From: Anaerolinea sp.
GTDB taxonomy: Bacteria > Chloroflexota > Anaerolineae > Anaerolineales > Villigracilaceae
Direction of reading: 5' to 3'
Length of the DNA stretch: 19,393 bases
Assembly: GCA_020720965.1 (NCBI GenBank)
Contig: DYNS01000012.1
Coordinates: 1-19,393 of the forward strand
Shown here: positions 1 through 7,920 of the stretch, piece after piece
Layout: each line of letters opens with the position of its first letter
Position numbering within the stretch: position 1 is the stretch's first letter
Made by a program: the position numbers and the translations under genes
The notes under the pieces: generated by a model
What the model was told of the DNA's origin: nothing
What the model saw: only the letters and a program-made list of their open reading frames with translations
Database searches by the model: none

Positions 1-323
1 GCGGAGAGCGTCAGCGCCTGGCAATCGCCCGCGCCCTGCTGAAAGCCTCGCCTCTGCTGATGTTGGATGAAGCCACCAGTCACTTAGACAGCATCAACGA
101 ATCGCTACTTCAGGATGCCCTCTTTCGAGTGCGCCAAAACCGCTCCACCCTGGTCATCGCCCACCGTTTAAGCACCGTCCACCACGCCGATGAGATTTTG
201 GTGCTGGAACATGGAAAAATTGTAGAACGCGGCAACCATTCCGGGTTGCTGAACCAAAATGGGCTTTATGCCCGCCTGTATGAAAAGCAGTTCATTTACG
301 GTAAAAAAGAGGAAAACCCTTGA
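1..323 (+). CDS. ABC exporter, C-terminal ATPase fragment
   Basis: This is the 3' end of a gene that begins upstream of the window; the reading frame is open from base 3. The visible protein starts inside the ABC signature (GERQRLAIARALL), continues through Walker B and D-loop (LLMLDEATSHLD) and the switch histidine (VIAHRLST), and ends with the typical exporter tail (ADEILVLEHGKIVERGNHSGLL). This pattern is that of fused membrane/ATPase exporters of the MsbA or peptide-exporter type (ABCB/ABCC-like), which use ATP to move peptides, lipids or drugs out of the cell. The substrate cannot be read from this fragment. The TGA stop overlaps the TTG start of the kinase-like gene, so the two are translationally coupled. 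That coupling suggests export of a product modified by the neighbouring enzymes. Confidence 0.9.
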   Translation, partial: GERQRLAIARALLKASPLLMLDEATSHLDSINESLLQDALFRVRQNRSTLVIAHRLSTVHHADEILVLEHGKIVERGNHSGLLNQNGLYARLYEKQFIYGKKEENP

Positions 324-1228
324 CCGCCCTGTTTCACTATACCATCTCCGGGCTGCACCTGCAAAGTGAATGGGAACTACCAGAGTTAGTCCCGGCTCCG
401 GATGCCGGGCAACCTGCTCAGGTGCGCCTGCTCCGCGCCGAAACACCTTCGGCGCTGGAAAACCCATCCAGGCGGGGAGTGCTATACCAGGCATCCCCTT
501 CTCAATTCCTGCTTCAGATGCCCAACATTGCCAGTTACTGGGTTCGTAATGGGGAGGAAATTCTCGTTAATCCCCAGCCAGAAAGCCGAGAAGAGGAAGT
601 GCGCCTTTTTTTACTGGGAACCGTTTGGGCAGCCCTGCTGCATCAACGCGAGTTTTTGGTGCTACATGCCAGCGGGGTCATAACGCTCAAAGGCGCGGTC
701 ATCTTTATGGGCAGGTCTGGCGGAGGAAAATCCAGCCTGGCGGCGGCGTTTTACCGGCGCGGCTACCCGGCACTGGGCGATGATACGATTGCGGTGGATG
801 TGCTGGACGGAAAAACGCTGGCTTACCCCACTTTTCCACAATTGCGCCTGTGGCCCGATATGCTCCACGCCTTGGGCGTTGCCCCCAAAGAAACCATCGC
901 TCTGCGCCCCAATCTTCCCAAGCGAGGCTTGCCCACCGCCGAAGGTTTTTGCACCAAGGCGCAACCCATACACGCCATTTATGTCCTGGGGTCGCACATA
1001 GGCGAAGAAATTATGTTGGAAAAAGTGCCAGGGATGGCGCGTTTTAACACTCTGCGGCACAATACTTTTAGAGAGAAGTTTTTAAGCGGGTTGGGGGTTC
1101 GGGCGGTTCATTTTAAGAAAGTAACCGAGGTGGCACAAAAAACATCAGTTTATCAACTGACCCGCCCTGAAAAAGATGGCAACCTGCCAGACCTGGTAGA
1201 TGTGATTGTGAAAGACCTGGGGTTATAG
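320..1228 (+). CDS. HPr-kinase-like P-loop kinase, possible peptide-tailoring kinase
   Basis: This 302-residue protein has a P-loop GRSGGGKSS (residues 131-139), an upstream LHASGV segment (about 115-120), and the LGDDTIAVD motif (D154/D155) that carries the catalytic aspartate in HprK-family kinases. The N-terminal 100 residues are family-specific and not recognised. The TTG start is supported by a GAGGA ribosome site six bases upstream and by the TTGA overlap with the ABC gene stop. Classical HprK phosphorylates HPr. Stand-alone relatives like this one sit in RiPP clusters and in some lasso-peptide pathways phosphorylate the peptide's C-terminal serine. No HPr or PTS gene is visible nearby, and the exporter and nucleotidyltransferase neighbours favour a tailoring role. 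The fold is clear; the substrate is inferred. Confidence 0.8.
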   Translation: MTALFHYTISGLHLQSEWELPELVPAPDAGQPAQVRLLRAETPSALENPSRRGVLYQASPSQFLLQMPNIASYWVRNGEEILVNPQPESREEEVRLFLLGTVWAALLHQREFLVLHASGVITLKGAVIFMGRSGGGKSSLAAAFYRRGYPALGDDTIAVDVLDGKTLAYPTFPQLRLWPDMLHALGVAPKETIALRPNLPKRGLPTAEGFCTKAQPIHAIYVLGSHIGEEIMLEKVPGMARFNTLRHNTFREKFLSGLGVRAVHFKKVTEVAQKTSVYQLTRPEKDGNLPDLVDVIVKDLGL

Positions 1229-1229
1229 G

Positions 1230-2315
1230 TTAGTCTGGCGGGAGCAAAGGCAAGGCGAGAATCTTGGAAAGGTAGTGCGCCTTGTAAACAATGCTAGGTT
1301 TGAGCAAAAGCCCATACAAAAACCAACGCGGGTCCTGGCGTTTTTCGGCTGTGCGCCAAGATAACAACTCCAGGCTAAAATCGGCAAGAAAGCGGCTGGC
1401 AGGGTCTGGCTGGGCAAAGGGCAGCAGGGCTTCGGGCGGAGAATCGTCCCAGAGCGCCCTGAGTAGAAACAACCCCTGTGCAACCACTCTTTGCAACCCA
1501 AGAGCGAGTATGGACGTGCTGACCTCCTGCCAATCAATACCCTCGGAAATTCGTAACATTCCACGCAAATCCAGCAAATATTTAAGGCTTGCCCAGCGGT
1601 GCTTTGCCCCATGCACAAAGGCGTAAACCAGCATATCTTCCGGGGTCAGGGTTTTCACTTGCAAGCCCGGCAGGCTGGTTGTACGGGCGCGGCGCAAACA
1701 GGCGGAGGAAAACTGCGGGCTGGCAAAATACGGTTCCGCCAGAGACCAATGCAACTCCACCGCAATCCCCTGCTGGGGATGCCGGTAAGAATAATGGTGA
1801 CGGTAACGCGCGTGCAGACGAGATTGTGGCGGGGTCAGCGGGCGGGCAGGTTCGTAACAGGCGTAACCGTTTTGACGCAGTAAGGCATCGGCAGCAGGGA
1901 AATCCGATTGGGATACGAGCAGGTCAATATCATAAGAAAGGCGCATGTTAAACGAACCGTACAGATATAGGGAAAAAACCGGACCCTTCAACAGAACAAC
2001 GTCCAGTCCCTGCCCTGCCAGCAACCCTTGCAGGGGCTGCAAAGTGGAAAGCAGCCTGGCGGCGTGGGAAGTGAAACGATGCTGCGCCTGCTTCAGCGCC
2101 GAAAACGCTTGGTCTGGAAAACCTTCTCTGCCCAAAGCCTGAGCATTGGCAAGCAAAATCCCTACAACGCCATGCCGTTTTGCCCAAAACAAAAACTCTG
2201 CCCAATCCACCGGGCGGGAGAGAGCAACGTGAATCCTATCCCGAATCTCTTCTGTAACGGGGTAGGCAGAAAGCAATGCGACAAGTTCCAGGGCAGGATA
2301 TTCTGCAATGTTCAT
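1230..2315 (-). CDS. Nucleotidyltransferase-fold protein (PF14907-like)
   Basis: This 361-residue protein carries a nucleotidyltransferase core: LLKG at 108-111, then RLSYDIDLLV with acidic residues D129 and D131 that fit metal binding, and VELHW at 186-190 as the likely third acidic site. A later helix-rich part contains a HGAKHRW motif typical of the 'uncharacterised nucleotidyltransferase' family. The frame could start 30 codons earlier, but those codons form an atypical hydrophobic/basic leader. The ATG at 2315 gives the usual family N-terminus, though no strong ribosome site is seen. Members recur in RiPP clusters with HprK-like kinases and ABC exporters, where one is reported to modify the phosphorylated peptide further. 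The gene is convergent with the kinase; their stops are one base apart. Confidence 0.75.
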   Translation of the reverse strand: MNIAEYPALELVALLSAYPVTEEIRDRIHVALSRPVDWAEFLFWAKRHGVVGILLANAQALGREGFPDQAFSALKQAQHRFTSHAARLLSTLQPLQGLLAGQGLDVVLLKGPVFSLYLYGSFNMRLSYDIDLLVSQSDFPAADALLRQNGYACYEPARPLTPPQSRLHARYRHHYSYRHPQQGIAVELHWSLAEPYFASPQFSSACLRRARTTSLPGLQVKTLTPEDMLVYAFVHGAKHRWASLKYLLDLRGMLRISEGIDWQEVSTSILALGLQRVVAQGLFLLRALWDDSPPEALLPFAQPDPASRFLADFSLELLSWRTAEKRQDPRWFLYGLLLKPSIVYKAHYLSKILALPLLPPD

Positions 2316-2337
2316 GTGAAAATATACCCAAACAAAG

Positions 2338-2343
2338 TATAAT
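2338..2343 (+). promoter_or_regulatory. Putative -10 box for the LysM/DUF4012 operon
   Basis: A perfect TATAAT lies 55 bp before the TTG start of the LysM gene. No good -35 hexamer is seen at 16-18 bp. The same bases hold TATACT on the minus strand (2336-2341), which could serve the divergent nucleotidyltransferase gene. Confidence 0.35.
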
Positions 2344-2397
2344 CGGAATTTGGGTTGGCATAGCCGTTGCCCTATTTTGTAAAGCAGAGAGAATATC

Positions 2398-3270
2398 TTG
2401 AGCATCCAAACCGCACCCGATAAAACCTGTAAGTATTTGGGGTTAAAAACAGACCCAAGAAGCTTGACATCCTACCCTTCGCTGGCAAATTGTTGTTACG
2501 GTTGCCTGCCGGAGGCAACACCCACTTTGGCACACCAACGCGAGTTCTGCCTGGAAGAGAATCACGCCAACTGCCCGGTCTTCACTGCCGAAAACCCCAG
2601 CCCCATGCCCGCCGAGTTTATACATAAGAGCGCTTCTGCCTCCCGCCGCTCCGCCAATACATGGATGATGTTGGCTGCTTTCGCGGTTGTACTGGTTTTA
2701 GCCGCCGCAGGATTTGTATTGTTCCCCAAGATCTCCTCCGCCCAGGAAAATCCCACCTGGAGCGCACCCTCCACCGAATTGCCAGCGCCTGGGGTTGCCA
2801 CCGCCGCCAGCATCGCAGCAGAAACGCCAACTGCCATCCCTGCCAGCCCCACCCCCGCACCCACCAGCACCGCTACCCTCGTCCCCACTCCAACCATTGA
2901 TATGCGCTACCTACCCTTGGACACCCCCCTTGGAACGGCTTACAAGGTCATTATTCACCGGGTAGCCGAGGGAGAGAACCTGACCATCTTGGCGCGCAAC
3001 TCTAAAACGACTGAACAAGCCATTATGAATGCCACTCACGGGTTTGTCAGCCCCCTTTGGGTGGGCAAACTGGTTGTCATCCCTCAGGAAAGCCCAAGTT
3101 GGGATAGCCAACCTGCGCTGGAGCCGTATCAGGTAACCCAGGAAAGCATCAGCCTGGATGATTTAGGTGCTCTACTCGGTGTGGATGCCTCGCTGCTCAA
3201 GTATTACAATGGCTGCGATGAATGTCAAATTCAAAAGGATAGTTGGGTTGTCGTTCCGCGTGCGCCTTAA
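2398..3270 (+). CDS. Membrane-anchored LysM protein with N-terminal Cys motif
   Basis: This is a 290-residue protein in three parts. Residues 1-62 contain six cysteines (C11, C32, C33, C36, C51, C59) in a pattern like CxYLGL...N-C...CLxxxHxxCPVF; this recurs, by recollection, in Chloroflexota LysM proteins and may bind a metal or Fe-S cluster. A single transmembrane helix spans about 89-109, followed by a Pro/Thr/Ala-rich linker to about 168. Residues 186-230 form a LysM domain (RVAEGENLTIL...GKLVVIPQ), and a weaker LysM-like repeat follows at about 240-288. LysM domains bind peptidoglycan, so the likely role is envelope anchoring or sensing. The TTG start has AGAGAG six bases upstream, and the first in-frame ATG (residue 70) would remove the Cys motif. 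It lies 12 bp before the DUF4012 gene, probably one operon. Confidence 0.75.
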   Translation: MSIQTAPDKTCKYLGLKTDPRSLTSYPSLANCCYGCLPEATPTLAHQREFCLEENHANCPVFTAENPSPMPAEFIHKSASASRRSANTWMMLAAFAVVLVLAAAGFVLFPKISSAQENPTWSAPSTELPAPGVATAASIAAETPTAIPASPTPAPTSTATLVPTPTIDMRYLPLDTPLGTAYKVIIHRVAEGENLTILARNSKTTEQAIMNATHGFVSPLWVGKLVVIPQESPSWDSQPALEPYQVTQESISLDDLGALLGVDASLLKYYNGCDECQIQKDSWVVVPRAP

Positions 3271-3282
3271 AGCAGGCAAACT

Positions 3283-5838
3283 ATGCACCTAGAGAAACCG
3301 ACCGAGACAACCCGTTTTATCCTTGAACATTTACAAAACCCGGAAAGTCTAGACAACCACCCCTGGACAAGAAGCGCCTTTGTAAAAGAATATCTGTCCA
3401 GGCACCTCGAAGCGCGCGACCTTTCTGCAGGGCATCAGATGGCGGGGGCAGTAGCCGAACTTTTTCTGGAGGGTATCCCCTCTGCCCCACCTCGCAAAGG
3501 AAAACGACTTGATAATCGCTGGGGAGAGTATGGGTTGCTTGCCGCCCAATACACGGTTCCCTATCTCAGCGGCGCGGCACGCCCGCGTTCTCTTCGAGAA
3601 GCCTGGAGCGGGATAGACCAGGCAATTTATTTTCTTGTCTCCCACACGCAAGGAATCGACGACCCCCACATATTGGCGGAATACGCGCTCATTGCCAATG
3701 AATCCGATGTCGCCAACAGCACCATCAGCGACTGGCACCGAAAAGGGTTGGAACGGTTCGCGGAACAGATTGTCCTGCGGGAAAAACACATCGAGACAGA
3801 AGCCACCAAAAAAATAGAATCAAAACAACAGATACCCCAAAAACGTCCACACTTTGGGCGGTTTTGGGGTGTTTTGGGGCTTGTGCTATTCCTTCTCTTA
3901 GCAGCGGGGGCAGGCTGGGGATACATCAAAGCGCAGCGATTGATTGGCATTGCCAAAGTGCTTCGTGATGAATTGCAAAACATACAAAAGATAGAACCTT
4001 CGCTGGAAACCCTCCAAAACCCGGAGCCGATACGCCAATCTCTGGCTGAAATCGACACCAACCTGCAAGCCTTGGACGCAGAAAGCCGGGACTATCTGTG
4101 GTTGACCAAAAACCTGGGCTGGATTCCCACCTACGGCGGAGACCTGCAAAACAGCGAAGCCTTGCTGGATATGGCATTGGCGCTAAACGCCTGTTTACAG
4201 GCAACTTACGAAGGCTATTCGCCCCTGCTCGATTCTCTCGGCAATACAGATAACATAGACGTATCCAGAATAGTGGAAAACATCAACCAGGCGGAGCCGC
4301 ATCTAAAAAAGGCTCTGCAATCTCTGGCAGTTGCCCAACAAAAAAGAGCGGAAGTCGATGCCACAAGTCTCTCCCCGACCATAAGAGAATTACTAGAAGA
4401 AAAAATTGACCCTCGCCTGATACAGTTAGACCAAGCCCTTAAGATAGCAAGCGCCCTGCCAAATCTGCTCGGAACGGGAAGCGGCGGACCCAAAACCTAC
4501 ATGGTCATTTTACAAAATGAAGACGAACTGCGGGCGACCGGCGGTTTTCTAACCGCGGTTGGTTCGCTCGTCGTACGGGATGGCGAAATTATCACCATGG
4601 CAATCGAAAGTTCGGACGAAGTGGACGACCTGAGTAAGACCTATTCGTCCCCGCCCTGGCAGTTGGAAGCCTACATGGACGCATCCATCTACCTGCTGCG
4701 CGATTCCAACTGGTCACCAGATTTTCCTACGACTGCCGCCTGGGTAGAGTATCTCTACGCCTACACCCGCGCTCACTCGGTAGATGGTATTATCGCCTTC
4801 AACCAACACGCAATCGTCAAAATACTGGAAACCGTTGGACCCGTAAATGTAGAAGGACAACCTGCTCCGATTACCGCAGAAAACGTCATTGAAACCATCC
4901 GAAAATCCAAAACCCCGCCAGAAGGGGAAACAGACCCGGAGTGGCATCGCAAAGATTTTCTAAGTTCATTGGCGCAGCCTATGATGGAAAAAATTCTCTC
5001 CGGGCAAGGTTTCACCTGGACAGCCCTAAGCCAAACCCTGGTGACTCTGCTGGATGAGAAACACATTCTTTTGCAGTTTGACGATGAAAACCTCGCAAGT
5101 TTGCTCACCCTTCAGGATTGGGATGGCAGAGTAACGCCCTTTGAGGGCGATTATCTGATGGTCATCGATTCCAACATCGGCTTTTCTAAAAACAACGCCA
5201 TCGTAAAACAAAGCATAGACCTGGAGATTGACCTGCGCGTCTTGGCGGAACCTCGAAAAAAGGTGGAGATTACCTACACAAACCCCACACAAACTGCGGA
5301 TGAATGCGGCAAACCTGCCCCCCTCTCCGAAAAGTATTACCCCATCACCCGTTGCTATGGCAACTACCTGAGAATATATACCCCACAAGGAAGCATCCTC
5401 ACTGCCGCCACACCGCACGAAGTACCGGCAGAGTGGACTACGCTACGAACCTTTGTCCCTGCAAGGGTGGACACCCTTACAGACGACGTGGAAGGTTTTG
5501 CCGTATTCGGGACCTACTTCGTTGTCCCCATGCAGCAAACTCTTTCCACGTCCTTCTACTTGCAAGCGCCGCCAGAGGTCATCCTAACCCAAAGGGAAGG
5601 GGAAATCTCCTACAGGCTGAAAATTCAAAAACAACCTGGCACAATTGCTCTGCCAGTTTCGTTTCGGATGCACTTGCCAGAAGGTGCCGAGGTACTTCAG
5701 ATGCCTGCTTATCTCTCCAACCAAAATGGGATTTTGCAGGGACAATTTACCCTGCGGGAAGATATGCTGATAGAGATTGTTTTCTCGGAAGTGAATATGT
5801 CCGATGTTTTGGACGACTCAACCCAGATGAAATCCTAA
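3283..5838 (+). CDS. DUF4012 membrane protein with cytoplasmic N-terminal domain
   Basis: This 851-residue protein has about 190 cytoplasmic residues, one transmembrane helix (about 193-215), a coiled or helical segment (220-400), and the DUF4012 hallmark YMVILQNEDELRATGGFL at about 406-423. A large extracytoplasmic domain follows. DUF4012 proteins are surface or cell-wall associated in Actinobacteria and Chloroflexota, and their function is unknown. The N-terminal domain includes SDVANSTISDWHRKGLERFA (141-160), which resembles the recognition part of a helix-turn-helix; this is a tentative reading. The start is an ATG with AGG about nine bases upstream. It is the second gene of the LysM operon. 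The last residues (about 843-851) are encoded by DNA that, in another frame, reads as an ISAzo13 transposase remnant, so the native C-terminus may have been replaced. Confidence 0.85.
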   Translation: MHLEKPTETTRFILEHLQNPESLDNHPWTRSAFVKEYLSRHLEARDLSAGHQMAGAVAELFLEGIPSAPPRKGKRLDNRWGEYGLLAAQYTVPYLSGAARPRSLREAWSGIDQAIYFLVSHTQGIDDPHILAEYALIANESDVANSTISDWHRKGLERFAEQIVLREKHIETEATKKIESKQQIPQKRPHFGRFWGVLGLVLFLLLAAGAGWGYIKAQRLIGIAKVLRDELQNIQKIEPSLETLQNPEPIRQSLAEIDTNLQALDAESRDYLWLTKNLGWIPTYGGDLQNSEALLDMALALNACLQATYEGYSPLLDSLGNTDNIDVSRIVENINQAEPHLKKALQSLAVAQQKRAEVDATSLSPTIRELLEEKIDPRLIQLDQALKIASALPNLLGTGSGGPKTYMVILQNEDELRATGGFLTAVGSLVVRDGEIITMAIESSDEVDDLSKTYSSPPWQLEAYMDASIYLLRDSNWSPDFPTTAAWVEYLYAYTRAHSVDGIIAFNQHAIVKILETVGPVNVEGQPAPITAENVIETIRKSKTPPEGETDPEWHRKDFLSSLAQPMMEKILSGQGFTWTALSQTLVTLLDEKHILLQFDDENLASLLTLQDWDGRVTPFEGDYLMVIDSNIGFSKNNAIVKQSIDLEIDLRVLAEPRKKVEITYTNPTQTADECGKPAPLSEKYYPITRCYGNYLRIYTPQGSILTAATPHEVPAEWTTLRTFVPARVDTLTDDVEGFAVFGTYFVVPMQQTLSTSFYLQAPPEVILTQREGEISYRLKIQKQPGTIALPVSFRMHLPEGAEVLQMPAYLSNQNGILQGQFTLREDMLIEIVFSEVNMSDVLDDSTQMKS

Positions 5839-6165
5839 TCCTGGCAGATTCAGGTAGCAGCAATGGTTGTCGCACACGCCCGAAAACAACAATTGCAGGA
5901 ACTATTGGCAGAGCAGATTGGACTTGAAGTGACTGTCATTATCGAACCGGCACTTCAAAGTGGAACCCAATCGAACATCGTTTGTTTAGCCCAATCAGCA
6001 TGAATTGGACAGGCAAACCCTCATTCGCGGCACAGATACGTGGATACCTTTCTGGCTGAGAAAACTTACGAGAAAGGTATCAAAATAGCCAAGTAAATTA
6101 TGGAGACTTGACGCATCGAATGGCATGGGGTCTGCCCTCGCTGGAATTACACCATCAAACCGCGC
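5829..6165 (+). pseudogene. ISAzo13-family transposase remnant
   Basis: Broken pieces of a DDE transposase C-terminal half can be read in order across frames. From 5829: EILILADSGSSNGCRTR. From about 5884, shifted by one base: KQQLQELLAEQIGLEVTV. From 5937, back in the first frame: HYRTGTSKWNPIEHRLFS followed by ISMNWTGKPS. From about 6061, in another frame: KTYEKGIKIAK, then stops at 6094 and 6109. Finally, RIEWHG...WNYTIKPR to 6165. These match the conserved order of ISAzo13-type transposases (ADGGGSN, KWN-IEHRLF, NWxGxP, YxxGIK, WNYTIxPR). The N-terminal half is absent, frameshifts and stops are present, and about 20-30 residues are missing near 6030-6045. No terminal inverted repeats or target duplication were found. 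It cannot encode an active enzyme. Confidence 0.75.
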
Positions 6166-6257
6166 TGGGCACCAAATGATGATTTTGCACTCCAAAAAAC
6201 ACCCTCCTGCATAGAGAGAGAACATGCCTTTCCCATTACCTGCACCCCGACATTGTA

Positions 6258-6704
6258 ATGAATTTCCAAATCAACCGCGTCCTGACCTACGACGGACAGG
6301 CAGGGCGACTAGAATACATCCGCGTTATTGCAGCAAAAAACCACGATTTTGACAGTTGGCACAGTGAGTGGCTGGGGTTGGCGCAAACCGCCGAAGCAGA
6401 AAAACGCTATCTCTACGCCGCCTACGGCTACCGCATAGCAGAGTTTTTCCTAACGCAGGATAAACCAGAAAAAGCGGCTCGTTACGAAGACTTCATGCGC
6501 TGTTTTTACCAGGCGATGAACCCGCATGAATTCGAGTGGCACGAAGTTCCGTACGAGAAGAAATTCCTGCCTGCCATGCGCTGCTGGCTGGCGAAAAAGA
6601 CCAGTACCACCGAAAGCGAATGCGGAGAACAGCATTGCCAGGTGGGGAACCATCAACTGGCGATTGAGGAGATTACGCGCTGGCTGGATACATTCAGGAA
6701 ATAG
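6258..6704 (+). pseudogene. Truncated alpha/beta-hydrolase, N-terminal part only
   Basis: The 148-residue frame starts like the N-terminal cap of FrsA/DUF1100-like alpha/beta-hydrolases: a SWHSEWLGLAQTAEAEKRYLYAA-type helix (about 32-55), RIAEFFL, YEDFMRCFYQAM, then VPYEKKFLPAMR around residues 97-108. These hydrolases are usually about 350-420 residues, and the catalytic core (HGG oxyanion motif, GxSxG nucleophile) is missing here. After about residue 115 the sequence no longer resembles the family. No convincing ribosome site precedes the ATG. It sits directly behind the ISAzo13 remnant, fitting a region of deletion and decay. A coding-like stretch in another frame (about 6700-6804, SQEALTLFFTRQGLL) follows but was not identified. 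Possibly expressed as a small protein, but a gene remnant is more likely. Confidence 0.5.
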
Positions 6705-6804
6705 CCAGGAGGCGCTGACCCTGTTTTTTACCCGCCAGGGGTTGCTGTGTGAGAGGTTATGGGAATATTTTGCTCCAATAGCAGAAAAGCGGAATACTCC
6801 GGTT

Positions 6805-7920
6805 TTACTCTGATGCCTTAAAGTCTGTCAGAATTGCCTGTACGATGCGGGTGACTGCGCTCAGGCGCTCTTCGACCCTGCCCGGAAAAGTGGCATCAAA
6901 GTAATCCAGCCTGTCGTAGGTGGTGTGGATAATCGCTCCGTCTTCTCCATACTGTGTGTCTACCTGGGTATAACCGTCCTGGTCTCCCAGAGTCCAATTT
7001 GTGGCTTCAAAGTAGGCAAAAGGGATATCCGCTTCTTGAAAAGCGCCATGGTCTGCGGTTGGATAGCCATCGTCATCATTGAGATTTACCTGGCGAATGG
7101 TTTCCAAAGCGATGTCATTTTCAGCAGCCCAGGCGAGCGCCCAATCTCTTACGAGCGCCCCCTTGCCCTCCCGGCTGTAGACGTAAAGAGTGTCCCCCGC
7201 CGAAATCGAGTCCAGGTTAATCATAGCAACTGTTTGTTGGCGTTCTTCCGCGCTCAGCGCTTCCACATAAGCATAAGAGCCCAGAGTGCCAACTTCTTCT
7301 GCGCCAAAAGCCACGAACCGAAGGGTGTAGGGACTTGGCAAGTCGTAGAGAATTGCTGCCAACTCCAATAATACGCCCACACCGGAAGCATTATCATCCG
7401 CACCAAGAGCCGTATCCACTGAGTCGTAGTGCGCTCCAATGACAATCACCGCTTCTGATTCTCCGCGTTTGGTGGCGATTACGTTGTTGGAACGTATCCG
7501 GGTTTCGATTTCATCTTCGCCCACCCAACCCACTTTAGAAAAGGGCTGAAGTTCAACGGTATACCCAATTTTAGTTAACACGGTCTGAATATATTGCGCC
7601 GTTTCTATTTCTGCCTGTGTATCTGCCAGGCGCGCGCCAATATGAGTCGTAATGTACTCTACGTGGCTTCGGGCTAATTCGCCGGGTTGCGCGACTGGAG
7701 TTGGGAGAGCTGTCTCCTCCGTCACCTGAGGGACTGGCGAGGCTTCTGCCAACTGTTCTGTTGAAACCGAGATGGGGCTTGGTGCGGATGTCGCCGCGAG
7801 CTGTGTTACGGTTGCGACATCCGTTTGGGGCGCGATTTGGGCACAAGCCATGGAGAGAAAAATAAGCAGCAAGAGAAGCGGGCGCCTTATTGACGTATTC
7901 TGCGGTAGGTTTTTTTTCAT
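6805..7920 (-). CDS. Exported M28-family zinc aminopeptidase
   Basis: This 371-residue protein has a basic start, a hydrophobic segment (14-25) and C26, giving a signal peptide with a slightly atypical lipobox (SMAC). A Thr/Pro/Ala-rich linker runs to about 80. The M28 peptidase domain follows, with all expected metal-site residues: H164 (GAHYDS), D176 (GADDNASG), catalytic E208 with E209 (AEE), D237 (NLDS) and H332 (IIHTTYD). It should act outside the membrane, removing N-terminal residues from peptides with two zinc ions. The frame opens at a TTG 15 bases upstream, but that codon overlaps the ribosome site. GGAG lies eight bases before the ATG at 7920, so this start is chosen. It is convergent with the decayed hydrolase region and appears to be a single-gene unit. 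Confidence 0.9.
   Translation of the reverse strand: MKKNLPQNTSIRRPLLLLLIFLSMACAQIAPQTDVATVTQLAATSAPSPISVSTEQLAEASPVPQVTEETALPTPVAQPGELARSHVEYITTHIGARLADTQAEIETAQYIQTVLTKIGYTVELQPFSKVGWVGEDEIETRIRSNNVIATKRGESEAVIVIGAHYDSVDTALGADDNASGVGVLLELAAILYDLPSPYTLRFVAFGAEEVGTLGSYAYVEALSAEERQQTVAMINLDSISAGDTLYVYSREGKGALVRDWALAWAAENDIALETIRQVNLNDDDGYPTADHGAFQEADIPFAYFEATNWTLGDQDGYTQVDTQYGEDGAIIHTTYDRLDYFDATFPGRVEERLSAVTRIVQAILTDFKASE

Noticed and set aside
2780..2900. Repetitive Pro/Thr/Ala-coding stretch that looks like a DNA repeat.
   Set aside because: It is a low-complexity linker between the membrane helix and LysM domain, not a direct repeat array.
5304..5927. A 207-codon frame overlapping the DUF4012 gene.
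   Set aside because: It is a shadow of DUF4012; only its last part (from about 5829) is meaningful, as transposase remnant.
5863..6003. A possible 46-residue small gene starting at an ATG within the decayed region.
   Set aside because: Its middle reads as one piece of the ISAzo13 transposase and it has no ribosome site, so it is a fragment of the pseudogene.
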